DNA of 64,000 nucleotides from NCBI GenBank assembly GCA_018894105.1, contig CM032126.1:26820391-26884390 (forward strand), written 5' to 3'. Positions 56,777 through 64,000 of this stretch are shown here, piece after piece. Each line of letters starts with the position of its first letter. The first letter of the stretch is position 1. The notes below the pieces were generated by a model that was not told the DNA's origin, did not search any database, and saw only the letters and a program-made list of their open reading frames with translations. The stretch is from Jacaranda mimosifolia (lineage: Eukaryota; Streptophyta; Magnoliopsida; Lamiales; Bignoniaceae). Position numbers and translations under genes: made by a program.

Positions 56777-59700
56777 ATATTTTTGTTCCAAAAGTTCCCA
56801 TTTTACTTGTTAGGCATGTTACCCACATTTTGTTTGGAAGATACTTCGATTAGGTAAAGATTTTAATTTTCAGAATATATTATATAAAGTCAATTGTTAG
56901 CATAAATGGTTTTCGTAAGAAAAATCCTTTTAGTGCTATAAAACATTGACTTCTACAAAAATACTGATTATTTAGTTTGAGTAATTCAAATGTAGCTCTA
57001 GTTCACGCAGCTAAATACTCTTGCATTATGCATTGAAGATCTATATGTGAGGAAAGATGATGAATGTAGCAATTCTTTTTAAAAATGATTGTGTGTACAC
57101 TATAAGGAAGAAGAATATTATCCACAACATTTTAAGATACAAGTTTATCACCAATTAAGTATATATATATATATATTATGTGTTGAGAATTCTTGTTTTG
57201 TCATAATAATAATTTTTACAAGTTCAATAATAATAAGAGTTATATGTAAGTTATTGTTAACAATTATTACTTGATGAATGTACAGTGACGACAAATAATC
57301 TTGTCACAAGCCAATGTTGCCATATTTATTGGTGTATATATATGCCACTAACTTTTAATAATATTTTAACTTAAACATTAACTTTTTTATCATTATTAAA
57401 CTTGTAGGAACCATATTTGTGGCAAAACTATAGTAATATGTATGGTTATCATTTAATATGTACATATCTCACTTAATTTTTTTTTGCTAAAATATTCACA
57501 TTTCTTAGCTTGTAGTAAAAGCATTTAAAAGTTCTGCAATATTGAACTTGAATCACAACTACTTGCCAAAAGACAGACAAGATTACTATTGTTCTAATCG
57601 TTAAAATGTAGTCATATTTGAGTCATCTTGCTCACGGAATGACTAATATAATTTTAAATTTATAATCTCGTCCTGAAAAGTAATGAACAAAAACTTGAGT
57701 TATATTGGATCTCGAATTATACGCCTAACGTGCTATAATTCAAATCATCAAATGTACCAATTACTTGCAAGTAATGAATTGTGAGTTTTGAGTATTGAAG
57801 ATAGCAACCCAAAGAAAAAAGAAAAAAAGAAAAAGAAATAGAGGATCATGGAATCTTTCTTCAAATAATTATACCATAGGGGGTTTTGAAATTTTGGTGG
57901 TCCTGAAATAAGAGTGGCATTTGCTTTTTGTGGGAGTAGATGTGTACAACAAAACCAGTTTGGCAAGTTTCAGGGGAGGGACCATTTGCTACCACTGAAC
58001 TGATTCCTATCCCTTTTATCCTCACCAATTACTTGTCACTCTTTGCTCCACTGGACTGACCCCTTTACCTATATAATTTCTACAACGAAAAAGATCCCTT
58101 GAAATGACCTCATTTAACTTCTCGTAAACCTAATCACTTTGCCCCTCGTATATATCAAGTTAGGGGATCCTAGTCGTTGAACTGGGGAATACCCTTATCT
58201 GAAACACTAGGAAGAATTAAGTTTAATTGGTCATGTTTTTGGGGGAAAAAAAAAAAAATCTGAATTTTAAAATGAGTTTGACACGTTAGGTTTTGAAACT
58301 CGAACTTTGGAACATAGTATCTCAATCATGTAGTGTGTCGGACCTGCACGTACGTAAGATGTCGTTGTGATATCTCAAGCATATGAGTCTCACTAAAATT
58401 ATATTTGTTAGTAGCAAATGATCATATGATCAATAATTTTTTCAAAATTTTAATCCAAAGAATACATTAAATTTTCTCCAAAATTAGGTAGTTGACATGA
58501 CAATAATATGTTGAAATATTTGTATAACAAATAATTGTTCAGATACCTCTTTTTGTTGAAAAATAATTGAGTTAGGAAAAATTGCTTGAGTCTATTATGA
58601 GGGGCTAGACTTTTTATGGTGGGTAGAATGAGACCAGGAATTCCTCGTCCACAATTATAACCTTCATGGTCTAAAATGTCACATGGCCGCCTTGTATTCT
58701 ACTGTTTGGTGATGATGGCGCTCCAAATTTTGTAGGACGCTCTAAATAGCCTTTTATGTCTTGCATGCCGTCTTGTATTATTTACCACAAGATTTAATAG
58801 ATGTTATTACTGCACGTGCAAATATCTAAGATTAGAATGATAATAAGAAATTGGACATGGTAGATGACAACTTCATAACTTTCTTATTATTGACAAGTTG
58901 ATATGATAAAACATTTATATATAATGATGGATCTCATTCTATAGGTCGAATGGGCTATAGCCCAAGCTATACATAGCATAAGAAATGGTTGTGACACAAG
59001 AAAATAGAATAATTCTATACTGTACATGACACAAGAAAGGCCTACGACTCAAAGAGTGAGAGTAACTTTCGATCAATTGTCTAGATTGAGTTGATTCTCT
59101 TAGCTTCGTTATTTGGGATGAGTCACCTCTTTAAGCCTAACACATGCAAAGTTGGACTCTTAATTTGGATATAAGAGAACTCTTAGCTCGTACAGGGGGA
59201 AATATAGTCCAAATAAAGTTGTGTACTGAATTTAAATACTATATTCTTGATCTATGCAGATTGGAAGCCTAATTAATTAAATAAACTCAAAAGTCTCTTA
59301 TCCAAGAGAAAAGAACATCTTCCAAATTAATCAAGAATACAATAGGTAACGTCAATATAGTAATCTTCTTCATTTTGCATTCCTTTGTTCTTTTAGTTAT
59401 ATCATATTGGTTCTTCTACTATTATATCTTAAAACTAAGCATATTCTATTCACAACCACAAAGTTTAACTATTGCATTTATTTTTCTTGATATGGTCATG
59501 GAGTTTTCGTTAGACCCACCGGACATTCCTAACCATATAGGCACCAAAATAAATTCAACTCTGAGAAGTAAATCAAGCTTCTATACAATTTTCTGTACAA
59601 TGAGGTCAGATTTGGTATATTACCAAATGAATCAATTATTTTTAAAAGAAAATATTTAATACACGTATCATATATTCATAAAAAATGATAAAAAATGAAA

Positions 59701-60337
59701 TATATATTGAAATAGAAAATATAAATTCTATTAGTAGATGCACCAACAATGCTTTGTATATGATACATGCCAAAATATATAAAAATAGAACAAAACTGCA
59801 TTTTAGATATACAACACATACATATTGAAGTTGTCCCCGTATTGCATCCACCAACTCTTCACAAAATTAATAAGAAAATATCTTTTATGCCTTTTCAATT
59901 TATGGAAAATAGAAAAGCCAGATATATATTTGTCTAGACTTTTAGACTCCTACCAAGTCTTGCGCGTGCCCTATGAACAGGGCCAACTTTACGTGTAATA
60001 GTTTCACAAGACAAAGTTGTTCGTTCTTAGTATCTGGTTTTTTTGCTTTATCTTTATAGATAGTCATGGCACTTAGCTTAGACAAGCTTTGAATTATTTG
60101 TTAATTATATGGGAAAACGAAAAGCATAAAATGGACTAAAAGAAATGTGCACACGGGAACAGTTTAAATTACAGAACGTGGTTTCTTCGTTAAGAGGATA
60201 ACTATTGAAATTCAACTGGCACAAATTAGGCAAACGAATATTGTGAAACAACACTGCCCTTCGGTAATATTGGAATTTCCACTAGAAAAACCAATTAGCA
60301 TTCACTCTTAGCGCATACAACAAAGTGATGCCTTTTA
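56776..60337. other. AT-rich intergenic sequence, no gene seen
   Basis: The stretch 57750-58130 is somewhat less AT-rich and has a TATA-like CTATATAATTTC near 58069, but no ORF follows. Nothing else could be supported. Confidence 0.5.
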
Positions 60338-60391
60338 CTGTTACTACTACTACTACTACTATTACTACTACTACTAATAATAATAATAATT
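60338..60391. repeat. (ACT)n(AAT)n microsatellite
   Basis: ACT units with one ATT break, then AAT units to about 60391. Confidence 0.88.
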
Positions 60392-60990
60392 AGACTTATC
60401 ATACAAGTCGAGCTTGAGTCTACTTTGATAAAATTTCAAACTCGAACTTGATTTGTTTGTAAAATATATGAACTAAAGTTTGAACTCGTCAAACTCATAA
60501 TTTTAGGCTCAAACTCAAGCTTATTAGTGAATATCAAGCTTGAGCTCAAGCTAAATGAGCTCATAAAAAATCAAGCCGTAATCGAGCTCAAGCTTGAATT
60601 TAAGATCATCAGAAATATTTGAATAGAAAACTTTTGTGAAATATTTATATATAATATATAGCATAGTTATATTATATAGCGATCTATACATATTTTTGTC
60701 AAATTATTAGAATAGAAAAATTTCTATTATTCTTTAAACCTATCATGCTATTATTTTTTTATAAATTACAAATCAATATCCTAAAAGTATTATTTATTAT
60801 TTATTGAATAAGATACAAGTAAATAAATGAATTTAATATAATATCTAATGCCTACATATTACTATATAGAGATATATTCATATATATATATATATATTTG
60901 GGCTCATGAGCTTTCAAGCCACTATATCAAAGGTCAAGTTTAGCTCGACTCCAAACTCAAGCTAAGCTAGCTCACGAGTCGGCCGGACTA
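60392..60990. repeat. GAGCTTGA/TCAAGCTC-rich repeat, probably a decayed transposon
   Basis: Both ends are dense in forms of TCGAGCTTGAG and CTCAAGCT in opposite orientation (60400-60600 and 60900-60985) around an AT-rich middle. This pattern is common in dicot non-autonomous hAT elements. Exact ends and target duplication were not found. Confidence 0.4.
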
Positions 60991-61002
60991 AACTTGCATC
61001 CG

Positions 61003-61004
<2 letters not shown>

Positions 61005-61071
<67 letters not shown>

Positions 61072-61114
61072 GAACTTTGTTAATTGAGAAAGGTTTGGAT
61101 TGCTGCAATTGGGC

Positions 61115-61195
<81 letters not shown>

Positions 61196-61236
61196 GCTTT
61201 GTTAATTGCGAGAGGTTTGGATTGCTGCAATTGGGC
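61005..61236. repeat. Duplicated (CAA)n(TAA)n cassette
   Basis: Two adjacent copies (61005-61113 and 61114-61236) of (CAA)n(TAA)n followed by the same 43-bp unique piece (ctttgttaattg, then aggtttggattgctgcaat, then tgggc). The repeat tracts have different lengths. Confidence 0.9.
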
Positions 61237-61900
61237 TCCAATAGTTGTCCAAAAAAATTTGACGTCTTCTGCATGTACAGTAGTTGGGCTAGTAACCCAT
61301 ATTACATGGCTGTGAGTGGACAGACAAGGAAACTCAAACTTCCTGTAGTGTTCATGTTGGGCCTTCTTTTGGTTATTGCTTGAAAAAAGTTCAATTAATA
61401 TGTAACTGGTCAAGAATGCTAGAAGCATACTTTGTGGATACTTGGAAAAAATAAACTAACATGGTAAAGAAAATCGATGACCTGTTTTTATTTTAACAAA
61501 CGACTATCAATTTATGTCTCATTTTCAACTTAACAACCCAACCTTAGAGGTGCGTATACGAGTTAGATAAATGGGGTCCCAACTCTTTTCAATCAGGTAT
61601 CAAATTGAAAAATTTTATTCGATCGAACAAACTATGTATTTGATCACCATTTAAGAAAAAACTAACAAAAGAATATATATTGGCGAATGGTTGCTAAAAT
61701 GCCTCTATTACACAACCATTGAAAAATTTATAATTTCTAGGAAAAAAGAATTATGATGACTATGCCCAAGGTTTGATGTAATTACAAAAATAGACTCCTT
61801 GAATTTCAAAAATTACATTCAACACCCATACTGTCAACGGATGTTTAGAAATCATAATATGATATGACTGGAATTGGACACAAGATAGTTTAGTAAATTG
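61237..61900. other. Intergenic sequence
   Basis: No gene was seen. The left boundary of the gypsy LTR that follows was not located. Confidence 0.4.
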
Positions 61901-62845
61901 GTTAAAATTAGCAAAATGGACTTTAAAATTAATTAACCAAGTAAATGGGTTAGAGAGCCCAAAGGATAAGCCAAGCCTATAAACAAGGGTAGAAAAACCT
62001 TAACGGGCTTAGGCCCATCAAGATTAAAATCTATAAATACCAAATTTCAAAGAGAAATTAGGACGAAAAATGATTTGCAAAATTTCTTAGAGTGAAAGAA
62101 TTCTCGAGAAGAGCAGATCTCTCTATGTGCGTTACTGAGAAGACGAACCAACACTGTGTTGTTTTTCGAAAAGGACCTTGCTTTACTTCCAAGTAGCATA
62201 TTTTGGCACCGTTTGTGGGAAGCTCAAAGGAAGAAGAAGGAACATTGAGGATGTAGAAAACATCTATAATGAGAACCACTAGCACCCACGCAACCTCCCA
62301 GCACGAAAGAAGGAGTGATGATCATCATGACTCGTGCTTGCTGCAGACAATGAGGGGGGATGCCGATGCAAGTGACCTTGTATCCATTGAGCCTCAAAGC
62401 AGGAAATGGACTACTAAAATTGTAACCCTCCTAAACCCAGACCTCAATAAGGGGGCAAATGAGTTGCTAAAAGCAAAGTACACACGGCCACTCTAATACT
62501 CAAAATGGATGACTTGCATGACGCTCGTACCCAAGTCCTATGTGAAGCTAAAGATGTGCCTTGATTTCATCAATCTCGATGAGGCCTACTTAAGAAACTC
62601 ATTTCCATGCTCGCATATCGGCGCTTTAATAGACTCTACTGCTGGGAGGCAAAAGTTCCTGGATGCTTACCAAGGATACAACCTAGTGGCCTCGATATTG
62701 CAGAATGTAGAGAGTCACCAACTTAGGGCACTGCCACGATTAAAGTCGGAGGTAGTTCCTAATGTATCACTTGTGCTGGAAGAGACGCACACATAACAAG
62801 TACCTTCTTCCAGAGATCTTAGTCTATCTATGACCCAGAAGATGC
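61901..62845 (+). mobile_element. Ty3/gypsy remnant, deleted
   Basis: TTTTGGCACCGTTTGTGGGA near 62201 resembles the LTR end plus primer-binding site of plant Tat-type gypsy elements (TTTGGCGCCGTCTGTGGGGA style). Only about 240 bp later, reverse transcriptase sequence begins, so gag and protease are gone. The left LTR end is not defined, and the right side is cut by the CACTA terminus at 62846. Confidence 0.6.
62440..62690 (+). pseudogene. Ty3/gypsy reverse transcriptase fragment
   Basis: Reads KGANELLKAKYTRPL, stop, YSKWMTCMTLVPKSYVKLKM, then CLDFINLDEAYLRNSFP and DSTAGRQKFLDAYQGYN. This follows the gypsy RT pattern (LLxAxxIRxxxYPxWLANVVxV, MCVDFTDLNKACPKDSFPLP, DxTAGxxxxSFxDAxSGYN). The first catalytic Asp (LDAYQGYN) is present. 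The fragment loses similarity before the YVDD region. Confidence 0.8.
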
Positions 62846-64000
62846 CACTACAAAAAAATACTATTTTTTCGATGAAATTTTTTGAGGAATACTGTCCATA
62901 AAATTTTTTTGACGGTTTTACAAGGAAAACTAAGTTCTTCAAAAATTCGGTGGTCAATTGAAGGAAAACTATTTGTAAATTTGGAGGTACTTTGGTGTGA
63001 AAAGGCACAAATATATCCAATGGATATTCGATCGGGAGCTTGTCGAATATTTTTGCCGAGGGATATTTTCAACAAAAAATTTGTTGGTAATTTATGATTT
63101 TTTTTAAAAAAACATTGTTTTCCATTGGAAAACTAAATAAAGTCAGATCCGCGCCACTCTTTCTTCCCATTTCTTTCTTTCCCTTCAATATTTTTCCTCT
63201 TCCACACTTGAAGCGCCTTCACCCCATCTCCACTGCTGTTGCATTGCTGCTCGTCGTGACTGCTCACCGCCCGCCCATTTGGCGTTCCTCCATTTATTAA
63301 GTAAGTTATTCTTTTTCTTTTTTTCTTTTTATTTATTTGGTTAGTTTGGCAATTTAGAATGTTAATTTGGAATGATTTATATGATTTAGTTTGATTAATT
63401 GTCAGTATGTTAGTTTGATATGTTAGCTTCATTTAGTATGATTTAGTATTATTAATTTGTTAGTTTGATATGTTGCTTTGGGAATGTTAGTATGTTGATA
63501 TCTAGTTTAATATGTTAGAATTGATATCTAGTTTAGTATGTCGATTTAGTGTGTTAGAATTGATGTTTCGTTTAGAATATATATCAATAAGGCCAATAAA
63601 TTGTTTGCTTTGATAAAATCAAGATAAGGATATCCTAATATTATACAATTTGTTGTTTTGTTTCTTGGAATTATTTTTTTGTGATAATTGATAAGATGAT
63701 ATAATTAACTTATAATTTTTACCATAATTTCTTCTTTATCCCTCTACACTTATTTGAGGTCTCTAATTTTAAGATTGTAAATCATGCTACTAACATGGGA
63801 TGCGAAATAAGATTTATCATAATAAATACCGTACCACTTATCAATCATGGGCTCCAAGTGTACTAACCAAGAGGCCGGAGTGCTTGGATTATACTAGAAA
63901 CTGATATCTTAACAAGGTATGACTTCCACCGGGAAAAGGCCTCAACAATGGGCAACAACAAGGGTGTGTCCTTTTATGTTAAGATACTTGCTTCTTTCAG
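62846..64000. mobile_element. CACTA (En/Spm) element, one terminus
   Basis: CACTACAAAAAAATA at 62846 is the terminal motif of plant CACTA elements. Short repeated words follow in the first 250 bp (AAATTTTTTxGA, GxAAAACTA), as in CACTA subterminal regions. The opposite end is not in the window. A C-rich stretch (63150-63290) is followed by sequence with repeated TTTAGTATGTTAG words (63350-63560). No transposase was seen. The right extent is unknown. Confidence 0.55.

Noticed and set aside
56543..56828. Poly-Ile and poly-Asn ORFs
   Set aside because: Direct translation of the (ATT)n and (GAT)n microsatellite.
59375..59659. 94-codon ORF in the 56.8-60.3 kb gap
   Set aside because: Hydrophobic translation of AT-rich DNA without supporting promoter or homology.
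60988..61428. 146-codon minus-strand ORF with Leu, Tyr and Cys runs
   Set aside because: Produced by the duplicated (CAA)n(TAA)n tracts.

Overview
This is a window of plant nuclear DNA, almost certainly from a eudicot. It is AT-rich, has only two convincing protein-coding host genes, and is mostly transposable elements in nested layers. The KNOX gene with plant-type introns, the L1-like, Ty1/copia (Tork-like), Ty3/gypsy, Mutator, hAT, Harbinger, CACTA, TRIM and SINE elements, and the many microsatellites all fit this. The species cannot be read from the sequence.

Layout. 1-6700: an old LTR-retroelement remnant carrying a ~2.4 kb solo-LTR-like insertion (from 1955) and a hAT MITE with a perfect 8-bp target duplication (5701-6173). 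7466-7951: a single-exon gene for a 161-residue protein of unknown function. 8647-8992: a complete miniature LTR element (TRIM). 9736-13589, minus strand: a five-exon class II KNOX homeobox gene of the KNAT3/4/5 group. 14202-21799: a Harbinger-like element split by a ~6.8 kb Mutator-like element (MULE). The MULE has lost most of its transposase and is filled with four different minisatellite arrays that share one short motif.

22351-22459: a SINE. 23926-30827: a full-length but dead L1-type LINE with a 16-bp target duplication, broken by a 1.3 kb hAT-like element. 30.8-41 kb: AT-rich intergenic DNA with local duplications, an LTR-like remnant and one short ORF behind G-box/ABRE-like motifs. 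41019-46269: a very young, GC-rich, non-coding LTR element whose 1613-bp LTRs show one difference by eye, with a 5-bp target duplication. 47666-47853: a second SINE. 49245-54501: a degenerate Tork-like Ty1/copia element. 54.9-55.8 kb: a pair of related MITEs. 56-61.3 kb: microsatellite-rich DNA. 61.9-62.8 kb: a Ty3/gypsy remnant with part of its reverse transcriptase. 62846 to the window end: one terminus of a CACTA element.

The two host genes lie within about 6 kb of each other; nothing links their functions. The most unusual structure is the MULE at 14.4-21.2 kb. Its arrays have unit lengths of about 87, 104, 121 and 230-255 bp and unrelated unit sequences, yet all carry an AGTAYA-type motif about every 22-30 bp. 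This resembles the motif-bearing tandem repeats of Arabidopsis VANDAL elements, where VANC anti-silencing proteins bind. A diverged piece of the LTR family seen at 41-46 kb lies inside the first array.
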